DNA of 64,000 nt, taken from assembly GCF_008369445.1 (NCBI RefSeq), contig NZ_VTWH01000006.1:150664-214663 (forward strand), given 5' to 3'. The position numbers were made by a program, and so were the translations under genes. The stretch comes from Aureimonas fodinaquatilis (GTDB lineage: Bacteria > Pseudomonadota > Alphaproteobacteria > Rhizobiales > Rhizobiaceae). This document shows positions 38,574-48,090 of the stretch, one piece after another (positions within the stretch are counted from its first letter, which is position 1; each line of letters opens with the position of its first letter). The notes beneath the pieces are model-generated. The model was not told the DNA's origin. It ran no database searches and saw only the letters and a list, made by a program, of their open reading frames with translations.

Positions 38574-40187
38574 ATGGCCATTGCCGCCAATACCTATCCA
38601 TCACCCGACAAATTGCCGTTGAAACGAGCTCTGATCTCGGTGTTTGACAAAACAGGACTGCTGGAACTGGCGCAGGGGCTGGCTGCACGTGGCGTCGAAA
38701 TCATTTCAACGGGTGGCACGGCGCGCGCGCTGAGCGAAGCTGGTCTGGCCGTTCGGGATGTTTCTGAACTGACCGGCTTCCCGGAAGTGATGGATGGCAG
38801 GGTTAAAACGCTGCATCCCGGGGTGCATGGCGGGTTGCTGGGCATTCGTGCCGACCCATCCCATGCAGCTGCGATGGACCAGCACCAGATATCCGGCATT
38901 GATCTGCTTGTCGTCAATCTCTACCCATTTGAGCAGACTGTCGCATCTGGTGCCGAGGCGGCGGCGATTGTCGAGAATATTGATATTGGCGGCCCGGCGA
39001 TGATCCGCGCGGGTGCAAAAAACCACCCTTATGTTGCAGTGGTCACCGATCCCAACGATTACCGTTCCGTTCTGGAAGAACTGGAGGCAGGCGAGGGTGA
39101 AACTGGGCTGGACCTTCGCAAGCGGCTGGCCGCCAAGGCTTTTGCATTGACTGCCGCCTACGACACCGCGGTGTCTTCATGGTTTGCTTCATCGCTTAAT
39201 GATGTCAGCCCTTCGCGGCGCAGCTTTACCGGGCAACTGGCCGAAACCCTGCGCTATGGCGAAAATCCGCACCAGACTGCTGCTTTTTACAAAACCTCGG
39301 AAGTTCGCGCTGGCGTTGCAACAGCGCGGCAGGTGCAGGGCAAGGAATTGTCCTACAACAACATCAACGACACGGATGCCGCGTTTGAGCTGGTTGCCGA
39401 GTTTGATCCAAAGCGCACTGCGGCTGTGGCAATCATCAAACACGCCAATCCGTGTGGCGTGGCCGAGGGTGGCACCATTCTGGAAGCCTATCAGAGAGCT
39501 TACGCCTGTGACACGGTATCGGCCTTCGGCGGCATTGTTGCACTGAACCGGCGTCTGGACGCAGCCGCTGCCGCGGAAATCACCAAAATCTTCACTGAGG
39601 TTATCATTGCACCAGACGCTGATGAAGAAGCGATGGCGATCGTTGCCGGCAAAAAGAACCTGCGTCTGCTTTTGACGGGTGGATTGCCAGACAGTCGAGC
39701 ACCGGGATTGCTGGTAAAATCGGTTGCGGGTGGGTTGTTGGTGCAAAGCCGAGACAATGGCATGGTTGATGATCTGGATCTGCGGGTCGTCACCCGGCGC
39801 GCACCGGATGCGCGGGAGCTGGAAGATCTGAAATTCGCCTTCCGCATTGCCAAGCACGTGAAATCAAATGCGATTGTTTACGCCAAAAACCTCGCAACCG
39901 TCGGCATCGGCGCCGGACAGATGAGCCGGGTGGATTCAGCCCGCATTGCTGCGCGTAAGGCGGAAGACGCCGCGGCGGTTGCCGGTGGCGAAGTTTTGAC
40001 CAAAGGCAGCGTTGTTGCTTCGGATGCCTTCTTCCCATTTGCAGATGGCCTGCTCTCGGCCGTTGCCGCGGGTGCCACGGCGGTCATTCAGCCGGGCGGT
40101 TCCATGCGGGACGACGAGGTTATTCAGGCGGCTGACGAGCATGGCATTGCCATGGTGGTGACAGGAATGCGTCATTTCCGGCACTAA
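38574..40187 (+). CDS. purH: Bifunctional AICAR transformylase / IMP cyclohydrolase
   Basis: The 537-residue enzyme performs the last two steps of de novo IMP synthesis. The N-terminal MGS-like IMP cyclohydrolase domain has STGGTARAL and [14 protein letters not shown]; the C-terminal AICAR transformylase domain has [26 protein letters not shown] with the catalytic KH, and ends GMRHFRH. Start: the ATG at 38574 with CCGGAGCC upstream; a longer frame to 38493 lacks support. It is followed by two hairpins and converges on the glutamate dehydrogenase gene. Confidence 0.98.
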   Translation: MAIAANTYPSPDKLPLKRALISVFDKTGLLELAQGLAARGVEIISTGGTARALSEAGLAVRDVSELTGFPEVMDGRVKTLHPGVHGGLLGIRADPSHAAAMDQHQISGIDLLVVNLYPFEQTVASGAEAAAIVENIDIGGPAMIRAGAKNHPYVAVVTDPNDYRSVLEELEAGEGETGLDLRKRLAAKAFALTAAYDTAVSSWFASSLNDVSPSRRSFTGQLAETLRYGENPHQTAAFYKTSEVRAGVATARQVQGKELSYNNINDTDAAFELVAEFDPKRTAAVAIIKHANPCGVAEGGTILEAYQRAYACDTVSAFGGIVALNRRLDAAAAAEITKIFTEVIIAPDADEEAMAIVAGKKNLRLLLTGGLPDSRAPGLLVKSVAGGLLVQSRDNGMVDDLDLRVVTRRAPDARELEDLKFAFRIAKHVKSNAIVYAKNLATVGIGAGQMSRVDSARIAARKAEDAAAVAGGEVLTKGSVVASDAFFPFADGLLSAVAAGATAVIQPGGSMRDDEVIQAADEHGIAMVVTGMRHFRH

Positions 40188-40203
40188 GCTGACAGCGTAT
40201 AGA

Positions 40204-40235
40204 AAAGCCCGTCTGAAACTTGTCAGACGGGCTTT
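40204..40235. terminator. Terminator between convergent purH and NAD-GDH
   Basis: AAAGCCCGTCTGA pairs perfectly with TCAGACGGGCTTT around a 6-base loop. It has A/T runs on both ends, so it can act in both directions. It starts 17 bases after the purH stop. Confidence 0.85.
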
Positions 40236-40265
40236 GCAGGACGTTTCATAACCAATCGGCCACCT

Positions 40266-40293
40266 GCGGCTCAGCAAGCTGAGCCGCTTTTTT
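40266..40293 (+). terminator. Second hairpin with T-tract, overlapping the GDH stop codon
   Basis: GCGGCTCAG-CAAG-CTGAGCCGC is followed by TTTTTT on the plus strand, a classic intrinsic terminator for purH readthrough. The T-run continues into the TAA stop of the convergent glutamate dehydrogenase gene. Confidence 0.85.
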
Positions 40294-43200
40294 ATGCTGC
40301 AAGGTCAGACAACAGACCAGCGGCCAATGTCAGACGTGCAACTGAAGTCTCACCGCCACCTGCCAGTTCCACAATGCGGTCAGCAATGCGAGAAACCTTC
40401 TCACTTTCCACAGCTTCCCATTCCGAAACCGGCTCTGCCGAACCGGCAAACCGTGTCAGGGCATTGGCTGTCAGAACCCGGCGTGCGTCCGAAATCTGGC
40501 TTCCTGCACGCGCAAGAGCCAGCGTTTCAAAATAATCATGCGGATTCAGGGTCAGAATCGCTGTTTCCAGTCGGCCGATCTTCAAAAGCCGCGTCATCGC
40601 AAAATAGGCTGCCAGAACCGTGTCTGCGGGTTGCGACGTCTCACGTGAAACACGTGCGGCATCCGGAATGAGCGCAACCAACGGAAGCAAGGCAATATCA
40701 TCGGCCAGTTCTTCGGGAACGCCATCTGCCAACAGTGTTTTCAGCCGTTCCGCATATTTGTCACGGGCTCTGTCGCTGGCCAGCTCAAGCAGACGTGGGC
40801 GCAGGGAAACATGTTCCCGCGACAGAGCAGCAATTGCCACAGAGGTTTCGGTGTCGGCAGTCAGGTTGCGTGTCAGCCAGTGCGTCACCACCTTCAAAAA
40901 CAAGCTCATGGCACCGTAAAGCTTGTTTTGCAAACTGCCGTCGATCTTGCCATCAAGCGCATCAATCCGCGCGTAAAGCTCCTTTGCGCCCAGCGCATCG
41001 AACGCAACGACATAGGCACGCGCGATCTGGGACGCTGTTGCACCCGTTGACTCGCTGGTAGCGGTCAGAGTGCAAGGTCCCAACCGGTTGACGAGCTCGT
41101 TGGCAAGGGTGGTTGCCACGATTTCCCGCCGCAAACGGTGCCCTTCAATGTCCTGGCTGAATGATTGCTGCATGGCATCCGGGAAATAGTCCATCAGCCG
41201 TTCGTTCAGATATGGGTCATCCGGCAATGTGCCAGCCACCAGTTGATCGAAGAGGTCGATTTTGGAATAGGCAATCAGAATGGCCAGCTCTGGCCGAGTC
41301 AGGCCACGGCGGGCTGCCTTGAGATCAGCAATTTCCCGATCGGACGGCAGATATTCCACTGTGCGGTCCAGACGCTTTTCCGCCTCCAGCCGGGTCATCA
41401 GACGGTTTTGCAGTGGCAGGCGCCCAACGCCGGCTTCATGCTCCAGCGAAAGGGCCAGAGTCTGCTGGTAGTTGTTTGCAAGAACCAGCTTTGCCACATC
41501 AGCGGTCATTCCGGACAGCAGAGTATTGCGCTCATCTCGCGTCAGGCGGTTTTCCGCCATGGCATTCTTGAGAGCAATCTTGATATTGACCTCAATGTCG
41601 GACGTGTTCACGCCCGCAGAATTGTCGATAGCGTCGGTGTTCACCCGCCCACCGCGCGCGGCATATTCAATGCGGCCACGCTGAGTGGCACCCAGATTGG
41701 CACCTTCGCCCAGAACCTTGGCGCGAATGTCACGGCCACTGACGCGCACTGCATCATTCGCCTTATCGCCAACTTCACTGTTCTGTTCACTCTCGGCCCG
41801 GACATAAGTGCCAATGCCGCCAAACCACAACAGATCAACCGGGGCTTTCAATATGGCATTGATAATTTCGGCCGGTGTGCCGGTCTGTTTGTCCCAGCCA
41901 ACGGCCTGCGCAGCCTCCGCAGACAGTGTGATGCGCTTTTCCCTTCGGGAGAAGACACCGCCACCACGGGAAATCAGCGCTTTGTCATAATCTGCCCAGG
42001 ACGTGCGTGGCGTATTGAACAGGCGCTGGCGCTCCGCATAGGAACTGGCGGTGTCAGGATCAGGATCAATGAAAATATCCCGATGATCGAATGCGGCTAT
42101 CAGGCGGGTCTGTTCGGAAAGCAACATTCCATTGCCGAAAACGTCACCGGACATGTCACCACAGCCAACGACAGTGAATGGCTCAACCTGAATATCGTGG
42201 TTCATCTCGCGGAAATGGCGCTTGACCGCTTCCCAGGCACCACGGGCGGTTATGCCCATTCCCTTATGGTCATAACCGGCAGAGCCGCCAGAGGCGAAAG
42301 CATCATCCAGCCAGAACTGACGCGATTGGGCAATGGCGTTGGCAGTGTCGGAGAAAGTGGCGGTGCCCTTATCTGCCGCAACCACAAAATACGGGTCAGG
42401 CTCGTCATGGCGCACAACATTTTCAGGTGTTCTGCTGCCGTCTCCTTCCACCGTGTCGGTGATGGTCAAAAGCGATTCAATAAACACGACATAAGCGGAC
42501 CGCCCAGCCTCGAACCATTCATCACGTGCCGCCGGGTCCGGCAAACGCTTGGGATAGAAGCCACCCTTGGCGCCAACCGGCACAATGACCGAGTTCTTGA
42601 CCTGCTGCGCCTTGACCAGACCCAGAACTTCCGTGCGGTAATCCTGACTGCGATCCGACCAGCGCAAACCACCGCGTGCCACTTTACCAAAGCGCAGATG
42701 CACGCCCTCGACACGCGCGTCGAAAACAAAAATCTCAGCGAAGGGCACTGGCTGCGGCAATCCGTCAATCAGATGCGGGTCGAACTTGAAGGCAAGCGCT
42801 GGTGCCACATGGCCGGGTCTGCTGGCCGGATCGGCAGAAACCAATGCTACGCTGTAGTAGTTTGTCCGCAACGTTGCCAATATCAGCGTCAGATAGCGCC
42901 GCAGAACACGGTCATCGTCCAGCGCATCCACTTTTTCCAAGGCCTCGCGCAGTTCGTTGAAGGACTGGCCAACACCACGTGCTGCGGCGGCCTTTGCCAG
43001 CGCGTCGTCTTCGTCCGTTGTTTCGGCAATGCGTGAAACATCCGGGTCGAAACTGGCAGCAAAAAGAGCAAACAGGCTCGAGGCAATGGCTGGATAACGC
43101 GTCAGCGTCCCGGCGATGAATTCCTGAGAAAGCGCCAGACCGGTCTGGCGCATATAGCGGGCATAGGCACGCAGCACGTTGGCCTCACGCCATGAAAGCC

Positions 43201-45172
43201 GCGCTTCCAGCACCAGAGAGTTGAAAGCATCACTTTCAATTCTGCCATCCGATACCGCCTGAAACAGCTCTTCCAGTGCGCGTCCATCATCATCAAGCGG
43301 AATGGCTTCGCCGCCGCGCCGGGTCAGGTCCATGTCGTGAAGATGCACCACAGACCCATCGGCGCGGTGAATGATGAAGCTTTTTTCTGACAGCGCCAAA
43401 AGGCCCATCTGCTCCAGAATCGGGACGCGTGTGGAAAGCGGCAATGTATCGCCCAAAGCATAGAGCTTCAGCCGCAGAACACTGTCCGGATCCTCTTCCT
43501 GGCGATAGAAATCGACGGCAAAAGGTGACGTCTCGCTCAAATCGACAATTCGTTTGGCGTCAAGAACCGCATCCTCGGGTGAGGTGACATCGCGGTAGCC
43601 ATCCGGCAGGCCTGGAACCAGCGAAATCAGATCGCTGGCGCGGCCGGTTCTGGCGACAACCGATTCAAATTCAGTTGCCCAGTCGCGGGTCAGTTCAATA
43701 ATCCGTGCTTCCAGCGCGGCCACATCTGCTTCTGGAAATGCTCCGGGCAGCCCGGACCGGCCAATGATGAAATGCACCGACGTCAGAGGGCCATCCGAGA
43801 AGGATGGATAATAGGCGGATACATGGCCATCATAGGCCTGGGAAAGCAGAACGCCGATCTCTTCCCGCAGACGCGAATCATATTGCTGGCGGGGAACAAA
43901 CACGATTGCCGAAACAAACCGCTGAAACGGGTCTATGCGCGGCAGCAGGCGCACGCGTGGCCGTTCGTCCAGCTCCATCATTGTGCCGACGAACTCTGTG
44001 AGCGTGTCGACATCGATCTGGAACAGCTCATCACGAGGATAAGTTTCCAGAATGTTCAGAAGTGCCTTGGCCGAATGTGACTGCGGGCGGAATGGAAAAC
44101 GGGCAATAACCCGGTCTGCCTTCTGGCGCAGGTAGGGGATTGTCAGAATGGACCGCGTGTAAGCACTGGAAGTGAAAAGGCCGACAATGCGCAGCTCACC
44201 TGTCAGCCTGCCATCATCATCATATTGTTTGATGCCCACATAGTCCATGTAAACGCGACGGTGCACCAGCGACCGCGCATTGGCCTTGGCAACGATCAGC
44301 GGATTGTCCGCTTCCAGAAAAGCCCGCATTTCCGGGCTGGTCACTACGGCGGTGTTTTCCTTGCGCAGAACCCGCACGGATTGATCGCGCAGGATACCCA
44401 GCTCGCTGCCTTCCACCCGGCCCATCAACTCGCCATCTGGACCATTGGCATAGGAAAATTCGCGCGTGCCGAAAAAGCTGAAATTCCTGTCCGTCAGCCA
44501 TTGCAGCAGTTTGGCCGCCTCTTCAACCGTGGCATGAACCTCCGGGTCAGAAACGCGTTCAGCCTGCTTGTGCAAATCGTCAATAGCCCTGGCCGTTCGG
44601 GCCAGCATGGCTTCAAAATCCTGATTGACCAGCCGCACCTGCGCCAGAATAGTCGTCAACTGCTCTTTCAGCCGGTTGGCAGCTTCCGGGTCCACCGGCA
44701 TTTCCAGCGCAAACTGAATCAGGCTGACCCGTCCTGGCGTACCGGATGCGGTTTCTGATTGAGCGGAGGCCGAGAAGTCGACAATCACGCCCTCAATGTT
44801 GCGCACAACATCAAGAATTGGATGGGAAATGTAGTGGATGGCAGACATCGAGTCCGCGACTTCGGCCACCACACTGTCAAACAGAAACGGTCGGTCATCA
44901 TTAACCAGGGTCACCAGCAGCAGCGGCTTGCCTTCCAGCGTGAACCCTTCCGGCCGCTCGGTCGCCACCAGTGGCTGGCCGGACCGGTGGCTGGAAAGCG
45001 CGGCACCGGCCTGTTCGGCGGCAATTGCCAGAGCTCGCGGCGGAAAGGCAGCAAGGTCGTCTGCAGGTGGGCGTGCAAGCAAAAGAGGGACCAGCAGCGT
45101 TGCCGGTCCCTCGTTTGTTACAGCCTGCAGGGCGTCTTCAATGATTGTGGCTTTGGCTGGTTTGCTAATCAT
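40292..45172 (-). CDS. gdh2: NAD-dependent glutamate dehydrogenase, large (~180 kDa) type
   Basis: The 1626-residue protein belongs to the L_180 class of NAD-GDH, known in Caulobacter, Pseudomonas and Streptomyces. It oxidatively deaminates glutamate to 2-oxoglutarate. Visible: a long N-terminal regulatory region with an ACT-like part (LLLVTLVNDDRPFLFDSVVAEVA), then the catalytic core LRWSDRSQDYRTEVLGLVKAQQVKNSVIVPVGAKGGFYPKR, followed by GCGDMSGDVFGNGMLLS and RGRIEYAARGGRVNTDAIDNSAGVNTSD. The start is the ATG at 45172; a longer frame to 45262 has no Shine-Dalgarno. A parS site is translated near the C-terminus. It may feed the neighbouring TCA genes with 2-oxoglutarate (inference). Confidence 0.96.
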   Translation of the reverse strand: MISKPAKATIIEDALQAVTNEGPATLLVPLLLARPPADDLAAFPPRALAIAAEQAGAALSSHRSGQPLVATERPEGFTLEGKPLLLVTLVNDDRPFLFDSVVAEVADSMSAIHYISHPILDVVRNIEGVIVDFSASAQSETASGTPGRVSLIQFALEMPVDPEAANRLKEQLTTILAQVRLVNQDFEAMLARTARAIDDLHKQAERVSDPEVHATVEEAAKLLQWLTDRNFSFFGTREFSYANGPDGELMGRVEGSELGILRDQSVRVLRKENTAVVTSPEMRAFLEADNPLIVAKANARSLVHRRVYMDYVGIKQYDDDGRLTGELRIVGLFTSSAYTRSILTIPYLRQKADRVIARFPFRPQSHSAKALLNILETYPRDELFQIDVDTLTEFVGTMMELDERPRVRLLPRIDPFQRFVSAIVFVPRQQYDSRLREEIGVLLSQAYDGHVSAYYPSFSDGPLTSVHFIIGRSGLPGAFPEADVAALEARIIELTRDWATEFESVVARTGRASDLISLVPGLPDGYRDVTSPEDAVLDAKRIVDLSETSPFAVDFYRQEEDPDSVLRLKLYALGDTLPLSTRVPILEQMGLLALSEKSFIIHRADGSVVHLHDMDLTRRGGEAIPLDDDGRALEELFQAVSDGRIESDAFNSLVLEARLSWREANVLRAYARYMRQTGLALSQEFIAGTLTRYPAIASSLFALFAASFDPDVSRIAETTDEDDALAKAAAARGVGQSFNELREALEKVDALDDDRVLRRYLTLILATLRTNYYSVALVSADPASRPGHVAPALAFKFDPHLIDGLPQPVPFAEIFVFDARVEGVHLRFGKVARGGLRWSDRSQDYRTEVLGLVKAQQVKNSVIVPVGAKGGFYPKRLPDPAARDEWFEAGRSAYVVFIESLLTITDTVEGDGSRTPENVVRHDEPDPYFVVAADKGTATFSDTANAIAQSRQFWLDDAFASGGSAGYDHKGMGITARGAWEAVKRHFREMNHDIQVEPFTVVGCGDMSGDVFGNGMLLSEQTRLIAAFDHRDIFIDPDPDTASSYAERQRLFNTPRTSWADYDKALISRGGGVFSRREKRITLSAEAAQAVGWDKQTGTPAEIINAILKAPVDLLWFGGIGTYVRAESEQNSEVGDKANDAVRVSGRDIRAKVLGEGANLGATQRGRIEYAARGGRVNTDAIDNSAGVNTSDIEVNIKIALKNAMAENRLTRDERNTLLSGMTADVAKLVLANNYQQTLALSLEHEAGVGRLPLQNRLMTRLEAEKRLDRTVEYLPSDREIADLKAARRGLTRPELAILIAYSKIDLFDQLVAGTLPDDPYLNERLMDYFPDAMQQSFSQDIEGHRLRREIVATTLANELVNRLGPCTLTATSESTGATASQIARAYVVAFDALGAKELYARIDALDGKIDGSLQNKLYGAMSLFLKVVTHWLTRNLTADTETSVAIAALSREHVSLRPRLLELASDRARDKYAERLKTLLADGVPEELADDIALLPLVALIPDAARVSRETSQPADTVLAAYFAMTRLLKIGRLETAILTLNPHDYFETLALARAGSQISDARRVLTANALTRFAGSAEPVSEWEAVESEKVSRIADRIVELAGGGETSVARLTLAAGLLSDLAA
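40637..40652. other. parS-like site inside NAD-GDH
   Basis: CGTCTCACGTGAAACA has the core TCTCACGTGAAAC and reads R-V-S-R-E-T-S on the coding strand. It is directly followed by a second CACGTG (40651-40656). It is the most distant site on the right, about 15 kb from the proposed origin. Confidence 0.75.
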
Positions 45173-45363
45173 GGATTGTAACTGTCTCCCACCAGTATTT
45201 CCCGGTATTTCTGTCCAGCCGCAGGCGCGGCAAAGTAAGCGATTCGCTTTAGTGCGGCACATAGGCCAGCTAGGGCATGTTTGTCTATCAATACCAACAT
45301 AAGGGCATCCGGTTTGCCGGATTCTGATTGCTCTTTGTCAGGATTTCGGTCACTTTCACGGTT

Positions 45364-45621
45364 ATGAAGCCAAAACTCAATGATGAAGCGCGAGCAAAGG
45401 AATCGGCGGCGATCCTCAAGCGACTGCGAGAGGAAACCGAACCGCAGATCGGTGCCAACACCGAAAAGATGCTTCTGAATGTGCAAAAGCATTTTACTGC
45501 TGGCGATGCGGACCAGAATGATCGTATCGAGGTTGTCGGCACGCGGATTGGCCGGCTGGCAGGTTTGGGCTTCTTCCTGTTTCTCGTTGCTTCCCTTGTC
45601 GTTACTTACCTCCTGCCTTGA
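45364..45621 (+). CDS. Small membrane-anchored hypothetical protein
   Basis: The 85-residue product has a charged helical N-terminus (MKPKLNDEARAKESAAILKRLREE) and one C-terminal transmembrane helix (LAGLGFFLFLVASLVVTYLLP), so it is probably tail-anchored in the inner membrane. I do not recognise a family. It is divergent from NAD-GDH and 9 bases ahead of pdxY. The start is the ATG at 45364 because an earlier frame (45328) gives no homology; the ribosome-binding site is weak. Confidence 0.7.
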   Translation: MKPKLNDEARAKESAAILKRLREETEPQIGANTEKMLLNVQKHFTAGDADQNDRIEVVGTRIGRLAGLGFFLFLVASLVVTYLLP

Positions 45622-45630
45622 TACAAAGAT

Positions 45631-46539
45631 ATGACACGTTCACCGCCAATTGACGCATCGCGCTCTGATAAGGTGGCCGTCCTCAGTCTTTCCAGCTACG
45701 TGGTGCGCGGCACTGTGGGGAACCGGGCTATGGCGTTTGCGCTGGAAGCACTGGGTTTTCCCGTTTGGTCTGTCCCGACGGTTACAATGCCTTGGCATCC
45801 TGGCCATGGACCTTCCACTTGGCTGACACCTTCGGCAGCAGATTTTTCCGCTTTTATTGATGATCTCATCTCTTCGCCAAAACTGGCTGAGGTGGGCGCT
45901 GTGGTAACGGGCTATTTCGGGGCGCCGGAACAGATCGCCGATACGGCTCGTCTGGTTCAGGCTGTAAAGTTGGCCAATCCATCTGCAATCTTTGTCTGCG
46001 ACCCGGTGGTCGGCGATGGAAGCGAGGCGGGCAGCCGGTTGTTTCAACCCGATGCAACCCTGCAGGGTATTCGTGATCTGCTGCTGCCGCTGGCAGATAT
46101 TGCTACGCCCAACCGTTATGAATTGCAGTTTCTGACCGGGCTTGAACTGTCGTCCAATTCGCATCTGATAGAAGCGGCCGCAACTTTGGGGCCAAGGCTG
46201 GTGGTCGTCACCTCAGCCTTCCCCATGCTGAGAGGCGGAATCGGCAACCTGCTGGTGGGTGGCCCAACGGCAATTCTGGCTGAGCATCGATATATCGAGG
46301 GTGCCCCCAATGGTCTGGGTGACCTGACGGCTGCGGTGTTTCTGGCACGCATACTGGGCGGCGCACAGCCGGAAAAGGCGCTGCAAGCGACAACGGCGAC
46401 TGTGTATGAAATTCTGGCTCGCACCACCAAACGCGGGGCGGATGAGCTGACGCTGGAAACGGATATTGATAGCCTCAAGACACCTTTGGCCATGGTGCAG
46501 ATGCGCCAGGTTGGCGGTGTTGCAGGCGTGCGAATTTAA
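45631..46539 (+). CDS. pdxY: Pyridoxal kinase
   Basis: The 302-residue ribokinase-fold enzyme phosphorylates pyridoxal to PLP in the salvage pathway. Visible: VLSLSSYVVRGTVGNRAMAFALEALG near the N-terminus, DPVVGDGS, TPNRYELQFLTG and the anion-hole GLGDLTAAVFLARIL with its catalytic aspartate. PdxY and PdxK are not easily separated; PdxY is favoured by length and the lack of a second N-terminal motif. It is nine bases after the small membrane protein. YggS, a PLP-handling protein, is also in the window but not in the same operon. Confidence 0.92.
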   Translation: MTRSPPIDASRSDKVAVLSLSSYVVRGTVGNRAMAFALEALGFPVWSVPTVTMPWHPGHGPSTWLTPSAADFSAFIDDLISSPKLAEVGAVVTGYFGAPEQIADTARLVQAVKLANPSAIFVCDPVVGDGSEAGSRLFQPDATLQGIRDLLLPLADIATPNRYELQFLTGLELSSNSHLIEAAATLGPRLVVVTSAFPMLRGGIGNLLVGGPTAILAEHRYIEGAPNGLGDLTAAVFLARILGGAQPEKALQATTATVYEILARTTKRGADELTLETDIDSLKTPLAMVQMRQVGGVAGVRI

Positions 46540-46613
46540 GTGCTGTCTGTTGACAGTTGTTCTGAGGCGGGAAAATCAGCTAAACCCGCCTTGAAATGTC
46601 ATGCGGAGCAACA

Positions 46614-47285
46614 ATGACCCTTTTGCCCGAACATATACTGAATGGATACCGCCACTTCATTGAGGGGCGCTATCTGGCAGAAACCCAGACCTACCGCTCT
46701 CTGGCGCGGGATGGTCAGGCGCCGGAGACAATGGTGATAGCCTGCTGTGACTCTCGCGCAGCACCGGAAACAGTTTTTGGCGCAGCACCCGGCGAGTTGT
46801 TTGTGGTGCGCAATGTGGCCAATCTTGTGCCCCCTTACACCCCGGATGGTGAATTTCACGGAACGTCTGCCGCATTGGAATTTGCCGTACAGGCGCTCAG
46901 GGTGCGCCATGTTGTGGTTATGGGGCATGGGCGATGCGGCGGCATCAAAGCCGCGCTGGACCCTGCCTCTTCTCCGCTGTCGCCGGGTGATTTCATCGGC
47001 AAATGGATGAGTCTGGTGGAAACAGAAGCGCGCCAGGTCAGTGCGAACGAACTTTTGACAACCTCTGAAAAACAAACGGCGCTGGAGCGGATTTCCATCC
47101 GGCTTTCGCTGGCAAACTTGCGAACCTTCCCATGCGTGTCGCAGTTGGAGGCAAAGGGAAAACTGACCTTGCATGGCGCCTGGTTTGATATTTCTACCGG
47201 TGAGCTTTGGGCTATGGACCCAACGACCGGGGATTTTCAGCGACCGCTCATTGATGTTGAAATTGCCGCAATTCAAGCGAAATAA
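46614..47285 (+). CDS. Beta-class carbonic anhydrase
   Basis: The 223-residue enzyme interconverts CO2 and bicarbonate. The zinc ligands are visible in VIACCDSRAAPE (Cys and Asp-Ser-Arg dyad) and VVMGHGRCGGIKAA (His and Cys). The start is the ATG at 46614 with GCGGAGC at 7-base spacing; the ATG at 46596 is earlier and lacks one. It is downstream of pdxY by 74 bases, so probably has its own promoter or is loosely linked. Confidence 0.95.
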   Translation: MTLLPEHILNGYRHFIEGRYLAETQTYRSLARDGQAPETMVIACCDSRAAPETVFGAAPGELFVVRNVANLVPPYTPDGEFHGTSAALEFAVQALRVRHVVVMGHGRCGGIKAALDPASSPLSPGDFIGKWMSLVETEARQVSANELLTTSEKQTALERISIRLSLANLRTFPCVSQLEAKGKLTLHGAWFDISTGELWAMDPTTGDFQRPLIDVEIAAIQAK

Positions 47286-47425
47286 GGCTTGGAATCGATG
47301 TGTTTCGGGCCCGTTGATGATTTAAGATTTCGTAAAATCTTCTTAAAATGGGTGACGAACCCTTGCGAACCGCGTTAAAGAGCCATTTACAAGTACTGTT
47401 TGGCCAATGAAATGAGGATGGGTGT

Positions 47426-47944
47426 ATGACGCATTGGACGAGAATGGGCGCTGCCGGTGCCGCTCTGATGTTTCTCGGCGGGTGCATGCAATCGGCACCA
47501 CAGGTAGGCGGCGGCTATGGCCAGCTTGCACCGTTGACGCCGGCGCCCTCAGGGCAGGTGTATTCCAGCCAGCTGCCGCCGCCACCAGCGGCCCCGGTTG
47601 AACAGTCACCTTCGATGTCGCAAACAACTCCGCAGACAATGCCGGGGCAGGTCGCGTCCACGGCTCCCGTCACGCGGGAAAGCCTGGTTGGCGCATGGCG
47701 GGTTTCTTCCGGCGGGGGCAATTGTCAGATTTTCATGGCGTTGACGCAGTGGACCGGCGGCTACCGGGCTGCCTCGCGTGGATGTCCGGGCCAAGTGGCA
47801 GATGTGTCGGCCTGGGACGTGTCGGGCAGTCAGGTTGTCTTGAAGGACAATTCCGGCAACACGGTTGCAACGCTGAACAACAGTGGCGACACGCGGTTTG
47901 AAGGCACGACTTCAGGCGGCACGCAGATCAGCCTGTATCGCTAA
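47426..47944 (+). CDS. omp19: Omp19-type outer-membrane lipoprotein with protease-inhibitor (AprI/Inh) domain
   Basis: The 172-residue lipoprotein has a signal peptide and lipobox LGGC (Cys20), a proline/alanine/glutamine-rich linker (about 25-85) and a C-terminal Inh-like beta-barrel domain: LVGAWRVSSGGGNCQIFM, GYRAASRGCPGQVADVSAWDVSG, VVLKDNSGNTVATL. This order and the two cysteines match Brucella Omp19, which inhibits proteases. The start has GAGGATGG upstream. The upstream 47286-47425 holds a 7-bp hairpin (AAGATTT-CGTA-AAATCTT) and one TTAA-N7-TTTAC element, loosely similar to a CtrA site. Confidence 0.88.
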   Translation: MTHWTRMGAAGAALMFLGGCMQSAPQVGGGYGQLAPLTPAPSGQVYSSQLPPPPAAPVEQSPSMSQTTPQTMPGQVASTAPVTRESLVGAWRVSSGGGNCQIFMALTQWTGGYRAASRGCPGQVADVSAWDVSGSQVVLKDNSGNTVATLNNSGDTRFEGTTSGGTQISLYR

Positions 47945-47951
47945 CATTGCC

Positions 47952-48090
47952 AGAGCATTTTCCAGTGAAGCATTGCGTTTCAACTGGTGGACAGTGCGGA
48001 ATAACAATGAGTCAGAGCGCTTATGTGTCGTTTGATGCATGAAGCGCTCCATGACCAGATGTATAGCGGTTTTGCGTCAGGAACAGCGTA
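47952..48090 (+). repeat. Degenerate rhizobial-type repeat remnants before zapE
   Basis: The gap between omp19 and zapE holds AGAGCATTTTCCAGTGAAG (47951-47969) and AGCGGTTTTGCGTCAGGAAC (48066-48085). The second shares AGCGGTTTTGCG with the full copies at 14039 and 50600, and the first resembles another common rhizobial repeat arm. The end of the second supplies AGGAAC, the likely zapE ribosome-binding site. Confidence 0.55.

Noticed and set aside
39850..39870. A further CACGTGAAA sequence in purH as a parS site
   Set aside because: Only half of the palindrome matches; the left arm is unlike the consensus.
41165..43036. A 623-codon open frame on the plus strand opposite NAD-GDH
   Set aside because: It has no recognisable domain and mirrors the codon pattern of GDH. 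GDH has strong family motifs over the same bases, so this is a shadow of the real gene.
47375..47390. CtrA-like site TTAA-N7-TTTAC upstream of omp19
   Set aside because: One base off the consensus in an AT-rich gap; no second site and no support from the proposed origin, which has no full CtrA box.
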